A stretch of DNA of 61,164 bases from a virus: positions 1-61,164 of IMG/VR virus record IMGVR_UViG_3300020477_000024. The stretch is one strand, 5' to 3'. A program made the position numbers and the translations under genes. Shown in pieces: positions 52,336 to 57,886 of the stretch. Numbering within the stretch: the stretch's first letter is position 1; each line of letters begins with the position of its first letter. A model generated the notes under the pieces. The model made no database searches, was not told the origin of the DNA, and was given only the letters and a program-made list of their open reading frames with translations.

Positions 52336-53094
52336 CTACCATTTCTGAAAATTATGTTTAAATATGTCCATGTTAAAATCGGGTTTTTCAATCTCCTCAA
52401 ACTTACCTCTGGATATTCGTTTTTGAAAAACTAAATCTGCATCTTTAGGGTTTTTGTTATTCATATACTCAGGATACGATTTTAATATTTTCTTTGCTGT
52501 TTTATTCAACGGATAGATATAACGAAACATCAACCCATTAATCTTATCAATTCCTTTATGCTCACAGAAATCATGAGTCAACCAAAATACCTTTTTCTTA
52601 CCTTCCCACTGTGCATTCTCAATACATAACTGTTTAGCACTACGTGGATGTATTTTTTCTCCACTTTTTCTATCATAGTAAACACTAGTTGAAAAATTAC
52701 CGATATAGTGAAAGTTAGATGCCTGATATACATATCCACATTTACCCATGATACCATCTGCCAGTGTATATAAAAACATAATATCAGTTTCTTTCTTCAA
52801 CCATTTCACCAACAACGAAATTATACGACTACCATAATTAGATTGATTGATTTCTGGTGTAAAACACATCTTACCAATCTCAAAATAATCATCACTAGTC
52901 AATTCATGATTACTAAAAATCTTTCTAATAGTCTGTAATGGTTGTGTTCCCCAACCCAACGTTATAACACCAATCAGTTCACCGTTATCCACTACACCGA
53001 GATATTTCTTAGTCAGTCTAGGAAGTATTTTGCTATAATGATAATTGTGGATAAATGGAACAGCATCACCTTTTTTCAATTCAGTTATAACCAC
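52336..53094 (-). CDS. GNAT-like protein resembling phage Mom-type modification proteins (252 aa)
   Basis: The sequence has an acetyltransferase-like core: YLGVVDNGELIGVITLGWGT, then YFEIGKMCFTPEINQSNYGSR and IISLLVKWLKK, as in the GNAT strand-helix layout. TLADGIMGKCGYVYQASNFH, NF-YIG, and VFWLTHDF follow. The pattern YQASNF-Y-G resembles Mom-like proteins, which modify adenine in phage DNA and protect it from restriction. I am moderately sure of the family and cannot tell the substrate. It follows a strong sigma70 promoter and is likely early. Confidence 0.65.
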   Translation of the reverse strand: MVITELKKGDAVPFIHNYHYSKILPRLTKKYLGVVDNGELIGVITLGWGTQPLQTIRKIFSNHELTSDDYFEIGKMCFTPEINQSNYGSRIISLLVKWLKKETDIMFLYTLADGIMGKCGYVYQASNFHYIGNFSTSVYYDRKSGEKIHPRSAKQLCIENAQWEGKKKVFWLTHDFCEHKGIDKINGLMFRYIYPLNKTAKKILKSYPEYMNNKNPKDADLVFQKRISRGKFEEIEKPDFNMDIFKHNFQKW

Positions 53095-53119
53095 TCAAAG
53101 ACTCCTCATTTTCAAACAT

Positions 53120-53148
53120 ATTATACCACATTTTTAGAAGAAAGTCAA
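53120..53148 (-). promoter_or_regulatory. Sigma70-type promoter for the Mom-like/thyX operon
   Basis: Minus-strand TTGACT (53148-53143), 17 bp spacer and TATAAT (53125-53120) lie 25 bases before the start of the 252 aa gene. The ACATATTATACCACAT stretch is shared with the promoter at 59630. Confidence 0.85.
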
Positions 53149-53160
53149 GAAAAAACATTA

Positions 53161-53337
53161 CTATCTCCGTCTATTTCCTGTTTTATTATTCCACCTATCA
53201 ACAACTGCTTCGTATTTCCGTCTTATAGCATCATTTTTTTGCTGTATCAATTTCTGCTTATCTTCTATTTCTAACCTTTTTTCCTCTCTTATTAAAAGAG
53301 TATTTCGTTCAGATTCCGCCCTACGGACGGATTCAAC
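53161..53337 (-). CDS. -1 frame extension of the 61 aa gene (58 residues, coiled-coil-like)
   Basis: This frame reads VESVRRAESERNTLLIREEK, RLEIEDKQKLIQQKND and AIRRKYEAVVDRWNN, then ends in NRRR-stop. It is highly charged and helical. There is no ATG or GTG in it, and the only TTG is deep inside. Joined to residues 1-47 of the 61 aa gene by a -1 shift it gives a 105 aa product. Without the shift it would not be made. Confidence 0.6.
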   Translation of the reverse strand, partial: VESVRRAESERNTLLIREEKRLEIEDKQKLIQQKNDAIRRKYEAVVDRWNNKTGNRRR

Positions 53338-53477
53338 TTTTTTACATATCTATCCCGTTGCCTTTCCAGAAAACGATATTCATCGTACCATCCTTTATCT
53401 GGCATATCTTCTTTGGTACGAATCATGATATTCATTTTTTTAAATATTTTCCGTAGCACTCTAATTTCTTCTCTCAT
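53292..53477 (-). CDS. Small basic protein carrying a dnaX-like frameshift site (61 aa)
   Basis: The ATG at 53477 is preceded by CAGGAGTAAGTAAT. The product starts MREEIRVLRKIFKKMNIMIR and is Arg/Lys-rich; LERQRDRYVKKLNPS leads to the normal end NLNEILF. At 53343-53337 the codons GTA AAA AAG include A-AAA-AAG. A fraction of ribosomes may shift -1 and make the 105 aa form. No family recognised. It follows a block of lipoprotein genes. Confidence 0.65.
   Translation of the reverse strand: MREEIRVLRKIFKKMNIMIRTKEDMPDKGWYDEYRFLERQRDRYVKKLNPSVGRNLNEILF
53315..53356 (-). promoter_or_regulatory. dnaX-like -1 frameshift signal: SD-like, A-AAA-AAG, stem-loop
   Basis: Minus strand in order: CGGGA (SD-like, GGGA at 53356-53353), nine bases later A-AAA-AAG (53343-53337) in frame, then a five-base spacer. 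A 7 bp stem follows (53331-53325 with 53321-53315, loop GTA). This has the three elements, at nearly the same spacing, of the E. coli dnaX signal. Confidence 0.75.
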
Positions 53478-53482
53478 ATTAC

Positions 53483-53839
53483 TTACTCCTGTGGATGCTT
53501 ATCTGTCTTAGACCAATAATTTCTTTTATGAATTCTAACACCGTTATGCTTCCTACGAATGATGTGTCTACGAATTCCCCTTCGATTGGGATTATAGGTA
53601 TTTCTACCTATTCTCATTTGTGGATGTCTGTGTCTCATCATCTCCATTTGAAATCTAATACGTTGTCTATTCTTCCAGTTCCAAAGATGTCTTTCCAATC
53701 TTTGCTGTTCCAATAACTGGGATTCTGTAATCACCGTTGACCTAATAACAGTACGTCCTTCTACTAGAAACTCAGGTTTTACCGCACATGAAGACAAAAG
53801 CATCAATAGCATTCCCATTACTAATAGTCTGATTTTCAT
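53483..53839 (-). CDS. Arg/His-rich lipoprotein, possible outer-membrane spanin (118 aa)
   Basis: The signal peptide MKIRLLVMGMLLMLLSSC ends in an LSSC lipobox, so lipid is added at Cys 18. The mature part is unusually basic (RHLWNWKNRQRIRFQMEMMR, RRGIRRHIIRRKHNG) with many His. It overlaps the upstream gene by four bases (ATGA) and AAGGAG precedes it. The position after a membrane-anchored coiled-coil protein is what one expects for a spanin pair, but length and charge are atypical. Confidence 0.65.
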   Translation of the reverse strand: MKIRLLVMGMLLMLLSSCAVKPEFLVEGRTVIRSTVITESQLLEQQRLERHLWNWKNRQRIRFQMEMMRHRHPQMRIGRNTYNPNRRGIRRHIIRRKHNGVRIHKRNYWSKTDKHPQE

Positions 53840-54213
53840 TGGTTGACAACTCCTTCTCTTTCCTTTTGTGTTTTGTTAGATTTCTCAGGTGTTTTATTTA
53901 TAGAAATTAGTATTGGATTTTCTTTGAGAGAATCTTTCTTTGCTTGATCGACCTTTTCATCTATTTGATCTTCCCGACACAACAGCATCAATTCCAATCT
54001 CTTATTTTGTTCTTGAGCAATTTTCAACTGATTGGCAAGTAACTGCATATCCTTATTCTTCTCTCGAATTTCATCAGTGAAAATATCGGTCTGTTCCCTG
54101 ATAACAGCATTTTCTCTAAAATCACAACCTGTCAAAAAACTACTGATTACAAACAAACATGCAGTCAGAATAAAAACTAGAAAACACAACCCAACTATTT
54201 TTGATTCAAACAT
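53836..54213 (-). CDS. Membrane-anchored coiled-coil protein, possible inner-membrane spanin (125 aa)
   Basis: A hydrophobic N-terminus (residues ~7-30, IVGLCFLVFILTACLFVISS) is followed by LTGC, which could be either a lipobox or part of a membrane anchor. Residues ~36-90 form a coiled coil (EIREKNKDMQLLANQLKIAQ, EQNKRLELMLL) and the tail is polar. This layout is like Rz-type inner-membrane spanins. The following gene is a lipoprotein, which supports the pair. Function is inferred. Confidence 0.62.
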   Translation of the reverse strand: MFESKIVGLCFLVFILTACLFVISSFLTGCDFRENAVIREQTDIFTDEIREKNKDMQLLANQLKIAQEQNKRLELMLLCREDQIDEKVDQAKKDSLKENPILISINKTPEKSNKTQKEREGVVNQ

Positions 54214-54214
54214 A

Positions 54215-54478
54215 TTACTTTACCCTATATGCGTTTAGATTGCGAACATTGTTAAAACCTTCTGGTAGGCAATATTTGAATTTGGTGTACGGATCAACAT
54301 AAAGTGTTGAACCATCCCTACACTTAATGGGTTCTAAAATTTCTCGTTCTTCCCAAGCATCACCATACGGATCATCGAGATTTTGGATACTAGTTGACCA
54401 AACAACTCTCATATCACTATTGTACTCTGAACAACCACCAATTAACACAACAACCATCATAACAAAAATCAATCTCAT
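54215..54478 (-). CDS. Small lipoprotein (87 aa)
   Basis: The signal MRLIFVMMVVVLIGGC has a LIGGC lipobox with Cys 16. The mature part contains YGDAWEEREILEPIKCRDGS and ends NNVRNLNAYRVK, with two further Cys that may pair. TAGAGGTATAGTAAT gives the ribosome binding site. It heads a run of three membrane-targeted genes. No family recognised. It may act in lysis or superinfection exclusion. Confidence 0.65.
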   Translation of the reverse strand: MRLIFVMMVVVLIGGCSEYNSDMRVVWSTSIQNLDDPYGDAWEEREILEPIKCRDGSTLYVDPYTKFKYCLPEGFNNVRNLNAYRVK

Positions 54479-54482
54479 ATTA

Positions 54483-54716
54483 CTATACCTCTACCAATTC
54501 GACTGTATCGTCTTGAACGTGAACCTCATATTCCATTGACAAATTTGCCAAGTGTAATCTATCATAAGTTTTTTTGAACATGATACCACCACGAATCTGG
54601 TCAACCATTTCCGTAGGTGTAATACTATGATCGGTAATGGCATCTAGTTCAATCAACAAGACCACCTTGTAATTTCTGGTATCTAATCTCACCTTACCAT
54701 CATCATCAAATTTCAT
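54483..54716 (-). CDS. Hypothetical protein (77 aa)
   Basis: A compact alpha/beta protein: NYKVVLLIELDAITDHSITP, then MVDQIRGGIMFKKTYDRLHL and MEYEVHVQDDTVELVEV. It has no targeting signal. Spacing to both neighbours is only a few bases, so it is part of the same operon. No known family. Confidence 0.65.
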   Translation of the reverse strand: MKFDDDGKVRLDTRNYKVVLLIELDAITDHSITPTEMVDQIRGGIMFKKTYDRLHLANLSMEYEVHVQDDTVELVEV

Positions 54717-54718
54717 AT

Positions 54719-54970
54719 TTATTCACTTAATAATTTTGGACTATTATCACCCATCAAGTTATCAATTACTTCTAAATTATCTTCTGCATCTGCAATCTGT
54801 TCAACAAATGCCAAAACTTCAGCAACTAAGTCAGTATGCTCACCGATACCCACAGGTTTATTCAACAAAACTCGTAAATTTGCCCTTGCTTTTAATGCCT
54901 TTGCAGTCTGTTCTGCCCTGACTGCTTCCATCAAATCCATACCATGTTCAGATGCAATTGTCAATTTCAT
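54719..54970 (-). CDS. Small hypothetical protein, helical (83 aa)
   Basis: I chose ATG 54970 (AAAGGAAATGAAAAT upstream), since the longer frame to 55048 runs inside the previous gene. Product: MKLTIASEHGMDLMEAVRAE, then KALKARANLRVLLN and VAEVLAFVEQIADAEDNLEV. It is mostly helical with an acidic C-terminus. It overlaps none of its neighbours. No family recognised. Confidence 0.62.
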   Translation of the reverse strand: MKLTIASEHGMDLMEAVRAEQTAKALKARANLRVLLNKPVGIGEHTDLVAEVLAFVEQIADAEDNLEVIDNLMGDNSPKLLSE

Positions 54971-54983
54971 ATTTTCATTTCCT

Positions 54984-55439
54984 TTATCCAGTATCTTCTG
55001 GTCGTTTGCCATTGCCATTCCCATTACCGTTTCCATTAGAACCCCCATTTTTGCTTGTATTCAAAGTAAAGTTACGGACATCAAAGAAACTAGACACAGC
55101 ACCACCAACAATGCCAATTAGAACCAAAATGATCCTTTCAAAAAATGCCATTTCTCTTTCAATTGATGTTTGATTGGTGAACCAACCAACAAAAACCAAA
55201 GACCACATAGCAATAATAATAGAAAGAACACCGTAAAAAACGTGTTTTAATAATGCTTGTTGTGCTGAAAGTTTTTCATGAAATGCGAGTTGCTCACTGG
55301 TTTCATTATAACTTGCCTGTGTTTCTATCAGTTGTTTTTCGAGTTGGTCTTCCCTACTACCCAATTCCTCGATTTCTTTCTTGAGTAGTAATATCATCTC
55401 ATGGTCATTTTCCACCTCATTTTCTAATTCATCTGTCAT
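54984..55439 (-). CDS. Coiled-coil membrane protein with Gly-Asn tail, possible holin or antiholin (151 aa)
   Basis: Residues ~5-60 form an acidic coiled coil (MILLLKKEIEELGSREDQLE, KQLIETQASYNE). Two membrane segments follow (~65-90, VFYGVLSIIIAMWSLVFVGW, and ~103-120, IILVLIGIVGGAVSSFF). The end is low-complexity (NGNGNGNGNG) and basic. The topology is compatible with a holin-class protein, and lipoproteins that look like spanins lie just downstream. It may equally be a structural membrane factor. The 108 aa protein at 46999-47325 is a competitor for the holin role. Confidence 0.6.
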   Translation of the reverse strand: MTDELENEVENDHEMILLLKKEIEELGSREDQLEKQLIETQASYNETSEQLAFHEKLSAQQALLKHVFYGVLSIIIAMWSLVFVGWFTNQTSIEREMAFFERIILVLIGIVGGAVSSFFDVRNFTLNTSKNGGSNGNGNGNGNGKRPEDTG

Positions 55440-55466
55440 TATTTAATCTCTCCTTTGTTCAACAAT

Positions 55467-56036
55467 TTATTTTCTTCCCCTTCCTTGTCTAAATTCTTTA
55501 ATCATGCGTTCCCTTTCTTCGGGTGTTGCGGATTGAAACGACTCCCATCTCTTCCTAAGATTTTCCCGACTTCTGCCAGTGCGGTTTGAAGTTTGCCTTC
55601 TAGTTCTTCCTTCTCTTTTGCTAACTTGTGATTCTGATCGCACAGTCGTTGAACTTCGGATCGAAGAACGTTTATCTCTTTTATCAGTTCGTGTGAGGAA
55701 TTCAGTTGCTGGTAACTCATAAATATCTCCATTTTCCATAACCACCTTACGAGTAGTAATTTCCTTGACGGTTGTACCATCTATATTATTACCGACTCGT
55801 AATGCATTAATAACATAACGATTTCCGTCTAAACTCATGTATGCCCATGCACTTCCATCGTCATTGACTCTCGTACCTATCAATTTATATTTAGGTTTTT
55901 TATTTGGTTCAGTCCACCCTAATGGACGAAAAAGACTACCCTTTACAATAATTTCATAAAAACTTATATCATCTGTAACCTGTGATGATGCTGTCAGACT
56001 GATTGCCACCATTAGTATCATAATAATATTTTTCAT
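55467..56036 (-). CDS. Secreted protein with GspC/PilP-like domain and Arg-rich tail (189 aa)
   Basis: The signal peptide MKNIIMILMVAISLTASSQ is followed by a beta-rich domain: LFRPLGWTEPNKKPKYKLIG, DGSAWAYMSLDGNRYVINAL and VGNNIDGTTVKEITTRKVVM, in the order seen in GspC/PilP periplasmic modules. From residue ~115 the chain turns Arg/Ser/Glu-rich (RSSTTVRSESQVSKREGRTR). That second half overlaps a coiled-coil ORF in another frame (55502-55720). Similarity to GspC is by pattern and weak. Function unknown. Confidence 0.6.
   Translation of the reverse strand: MKNIIMILMVAISLTASSQVTDDISFYEIIVKGSLFRPLGWTEPNKKPKYKLIGTRVNDDGSAWAYMSLDGNRYVINALRVGNNIDGTTVKEITTRKVVMENGDIYELPATEFLTRTDKRDKRSSIRSSTTVRSESQVSKREGRTRRQTSNRTGRSRENLRKRWESFQSATPEERERMIKEFRQGRGRK
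55502..55720 (-). CDS. Nested coiled-coil ORF inside the secreted-protein gene (72 aa)
   Basis: An ATG at 55720 has GGAG seven bases upstream and starts a different frame within 55467-56036. The product MSYQQLNSSHELIKEINVLR, then SEVQRLCDQNHKLAKEKEEL and EGKLQTALAEVGKI, is an almost uninterrupted leucine-type heptad. The other frame over the same bases is low-complexity Arg/Ser. Nesting of a second gene recalls the lambda Rz/Rz1 type of arrangement, but no lipobox is present. Confidence 0.5.
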   Translation of the reverse strand: MSYQQLNSSHELIKEINVLRSEVQRLCDQNHKLAKEKEELEGKLQTALAEVGKILGRDGSRFNPQHPKKGNA

Positions 56037-56037
56037 T

Positions 56038-56196
56038 TTAAAATCTCCACAATTCGGTGTTTAACCATGTTTTGAAACGATCCCATTTGGTCTGTTTCTT
56101 GATTACTATATTCTTCTTTTTCTTCTGACGTACCTTTGTTCTGACAGGTGCTTCGGCTGCTCGTTGCTTTAATGATTTTTTTCTCTCGAATTTCAT
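56038..56196 (-). CDS. Very basic small protein (52 aa)
   Basis: A 53-codon frame with ATG 56196 and TACGGAGTGGTAGA upstream. The product reads MKFERKKSLKQRAAEAPVRT, then KVRQKKKKNIVIKKQTKWDR and FKTWLNTELWRF. Over one third of the residues are Lys or Arg. It could bind nucleic acid. It ends just before the start of the secreted-protein gene. Confidence 0.6.
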   Translation of the reverse strand: MKFERKKSLKQRAAEAPVRTKVRQKKKKNIVIKKQTKWDRFKTWLNTELWRF

Positions 56197-56197
56197 T

Positions 56198-56464
56198 CTA
56201 CCACTCCGTATCTGAAAATTCCTTAATGTCTAAATCCTTTGAATTTTGCTCTACCCATTGACCGTAGAAAACCATTGCGATTTTCCACCAATCATCTTTT
56301 AAATCATCTGCGACATTATACCCTGTAAATTTCTGACCCTTTTCAGCAAGTTGATTACAGTAAGTAAATATCTTGTCTTTGAGATATTCGTCTACACTAA
56401 TTTTCGATTTCACCGTTTGCCCATGCCTTTCTAAGTTTTTCACCATATTCGTAACACTCAACAT
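56198..56464 (-). CDS. Small hypothetical protein (up to 88 aa, start uncertain)
   Basis: The ORF starts with ATG 56464, but the overlap with the upstream 67 aa gene (about 68 bases) makes a later start likely, possibly GTG near residue 18. The supported part is VKSKISVDEYLKDKIFTYCN, QLAEKGQKFTGYNVADDLKD, and DWWKIAMVFYGQWVEQN. It is acidic and helical. No family recognised. Confidence 0.55.
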   Translation of the reverse strand: MLSVTNMVKNLERHGQTVKSKISVDEYLKDKIFTYCNQLAEKGQKFTGYNVADDLKDDWWKIAMVFYGQWVEQNSKDLDIKEFSDTEW

Positions 56465-56600
56465 CTCTACGCAATTTTGTCAGTTCCCGTTCAGCATCTT
56501 CTAACTTTTTTGACTGTTTAATAAGTTTCTTTTCCAACATTTCGATGTAATTCTCTATGCTTTGCAATTCTTTTTTAACCCCATGTGTGCAATTTTTCAT
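56397..56600 (-). CDS. Short coiled-coil protein (67 aa)
   Basis: Product: ELQSIENYIEMLEKKLIKQS, then KKLEDAERELTKLRRDVECY and EYGEKLRKAW. This is a typical two-stranded coiled-coil pattern. The start overlaps the previous stop by four bases (ATG at 56600, stop of the previous gene at 56597). GGTGAAAAAATT precedes it. No family recognised. Confidence 0.65.
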   Translation of the reverse strand: MKNCTHGVKKELQSIENYIEMLEKKLIKQSKKLEDAERELTKLRRDVECYEYGEKLRKAWANGEIEN

Positions 56601-56920
56601 AATTTTTTCACCTTTATGGTGAAAACTTCACCATCGTAGTCGATGATCGACCCTTTGAGTTTACTATAATCGTCTTCTGAAACAGCAATTGCTAACCCGT
56701 CTACCTTCTTAATTATCTGTAAAACATGATTAATAGGGTTGCTACGGTACTGAATACCCATACCAAAACCAGAATCGTTGACAAAAACCAGCAAATAAAC
56801 CTGAATTAGAATCATATTTTCTTCTAATATTCGGTCTTTTATGACTCTAATTGCCTGTTCTGTAATGGTTAAATCGTATTCTTGGGTAATAAACAGGTCA
56901 TAAACAGGTGCTTTTAACAC
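56597..56920 (-). CDS. Hypothetical protein (107 aa, GTG start)
   Basis: The frame begins with GTG at 56920, two bases after the previous stop (TAATAGTG). An internal ATG at 56815 (MILIQVYLLVFVNDSGFGMG) is possible. The C-terminal part AIAVSEDDYSKLKGSIIDYD, then GEVFTIKVKKL, is beta-rich. No membrane segment is clear. No family recognised. A coupling to the upstream gene is likely. Confidence 0.55.
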   Translation of the reverse strand: MLKAPVYDLFITQEYDLTITEQAIRVIKDRILEENMILIQVYLLVFVNDSGFGMGIQYRSNPINHVLQIIKKVDGLAIAVSEDDYSKLKGSIIDYDGEVFTIKVKKL

Positions 56921-56922
56921 TA

Positions 56923-57090
56923 TTAGTTATATCGAATTTCATATTCAAGGTTTTCAAAATAAGCATCTTCAGATAAACTTTCCATAATGGTTTCTATCTG
57001 ATCGACATTCTGGTCAAGTAACATCATCATTTCTTCAATGTCTGCTTCTTGAATATCTAAGACATCTTCAAAGTTTATCGTAGAATTCAT
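56923..57090 (-). CDS. Small acidic protein (55 aa)
   Basis: I chose ATG 57090 within the longer frame to 57159, which lies inside the preceding gene. The product starts MNSTINFEDVLDIQEADIEE and continues MMMLLDQNVDQIETIMESL. It has about 30% Asp/Glu, like phage anti-host proteins or DNA mimics, but this is only composition. TTTAGAG is close to the start. Confidence 0.5.
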   Translation of the reverse strand: MNSTINFEDVLDIQEADIEEMMMLLDQNVDQIETIMESLSEDAYFENLEYEIRYN

Positions 57091-57331
57091 CTCTAAATCG
57101 GTCAAGTTTTTGGGCAATTTCTTCGAGTTTGTCAAATTCTTCTTCATTTTTATCATCAATTTCCTTTATAACCTTGTCTAAAACCACTGATAATTCTACA
57201 CAATCATTGACATGTTCAACAAATTCCATGAACCAACGCAACGGTACACCCATCACTTCGGTAACGTACCGATAATTGACCCTTGCATTGGAATCTTTTT
57301 TTGGTTCTACCTCATACGGTTCATCATTCAT
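57068..57331 (-). CDS. Acidic hypothetical protein (87 aa)
   Basis: Product: MNDEPYEVEPKKDSNARVNY, RYVTEVMGVPLRWFMEFVEH and VNDCVELSVVLDKVIKEIDD, with a helical end (EEFDKLEEIAQKLDRFRDEF). The start overlaps the stop of the membrane-protein gene by eight bases. The stop overlaps the next start. No family recognised. Close packing is typical for phage early genes. Confidence 0.62.
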   Translation of the reverse strand: MNDEPYEVEPKKDSNARVNYRYVTEVMGVPLRWFMEFVEHVNDCVELSVVLDKVIKEIDDKNEEEFDKLEEIAQKLDRFRDEFYDKL

Positions 57332-57575
57332 CTTTACTATCCGACCACCTAATTGCCTGTTCTAATTTTTTTTCTGCCCATTCTTGATTGACTAATGAAG
57401 CAAATCCCAAGAATGAGACATAGACTGAACCACACACCATACCAACTAAATCCACGACCAGAGATAATATCTGCCACAAGACCAAAAATGCTAACTGTAA
57501 ACCCAACGCAAAAAATAGACAACCCGTAAAGACCCAGAATAACATATCGGCAAGAAACTCTTTTATTTTTTTCAT
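57324..57575 (-). CDS. Two-helix small membrane protein (83 aa)
   Basis: Two hydrophobic stretches (residues ~8-36, FLADMLFWVFTGCLFFALGL, and ~38-62, LVVDLVGMVCGSVYVSFLGF) are followed by a charged end. It overlaps its upstream neighbour by four bases (ATGA). No family recognised. It may be a small host-membrane effector. Confidence 0.62.
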   Translation of the reverse strand: MKKIKEFLADMLFWVFTGCLFFALGLQLAFLVLWQILSLVVDLVGMVCGSVYVSFLGFASLVNQEWAEKKLEQAIRWSDSKDE

Positions 57576-57763
57576 TCAGATTGCCCATTTACTTCCTTTT
57601 CAAATTCCTGTTGGAGAATTTTCTCGATTGCATTTGACTTAACTTTTCGATCTACCATTTTACGAGATGACTTTGACCGAAGATATTTTTCGGAACGTTT
57701 CTTATTGCGATACCGAATTGACTTCGGTGTTCTATTATTTAGCATTCTAATGATATTTCCCAT
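57572..57763 (-). CDS. Small basic protein (63 aa)
   Basis: Product: MGNIIRMLNNRTPKSIRYRN, KKRSEKYLRSKSSRKMVDRK and VKSNAIEKILQQEFEKEV. Strongly basic first half, helical second half. TTAGGAGAATTATATT is a strong ribosome binding site. It could bind nucleic acid. No family recognised. Confidence 0.62.
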   Translation of the reverse strand: MGNIIRMLNNRTPKSIRYRNKKRSEKYLRSKSSRKMVDRKVKSNAIEKILQQEFEKEVNGQSE

Positions 57764-57775
57764 AATATAATTCTC

Positions 57776-57874
57776 CTAATAATCAGATTGATATGTTATA
57801 GGTGAAGCAGGAATTGGGTTTCCTGCTTCATCAAACCCTGCATCATAAATGTCATGATATTCACCACGTTGCAT
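57776..57874 (-). CDS. Possible mini-protein (32 aa)
   Basis: An ATG at 57874 opens a 33-codon frame: MQRGEYHDIYDAGFDEAGNP, then IPASPITYQSDY. The ribosome binding site is weak (GAAAGAAAAAGAAA). The frame contains a perfect 10 bp inverted repeat (57804-57829), so part of the sequence may be kept for RNA structure instead. Confidence 0.4.
   Translation of the reverse strand: MQRGEYHDIYDAGFDEAGNPIPASPITYQSDY
57804..57829 (-). promoter_or_regulatory. Perfect 10 bp inverted repeat
   Basis: GAAGCAGGAA (57804-57813) pairs with TTCCTGCTTC (57820-57829) around a six-base loop. No T-run follows on either strand, so it may be an RNA-processing or stability stem between the MoxR gene and the small genes downstream. 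Confidence 0.5.
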
Positions 57875-57886
57875 TTTCTTTTTCTT

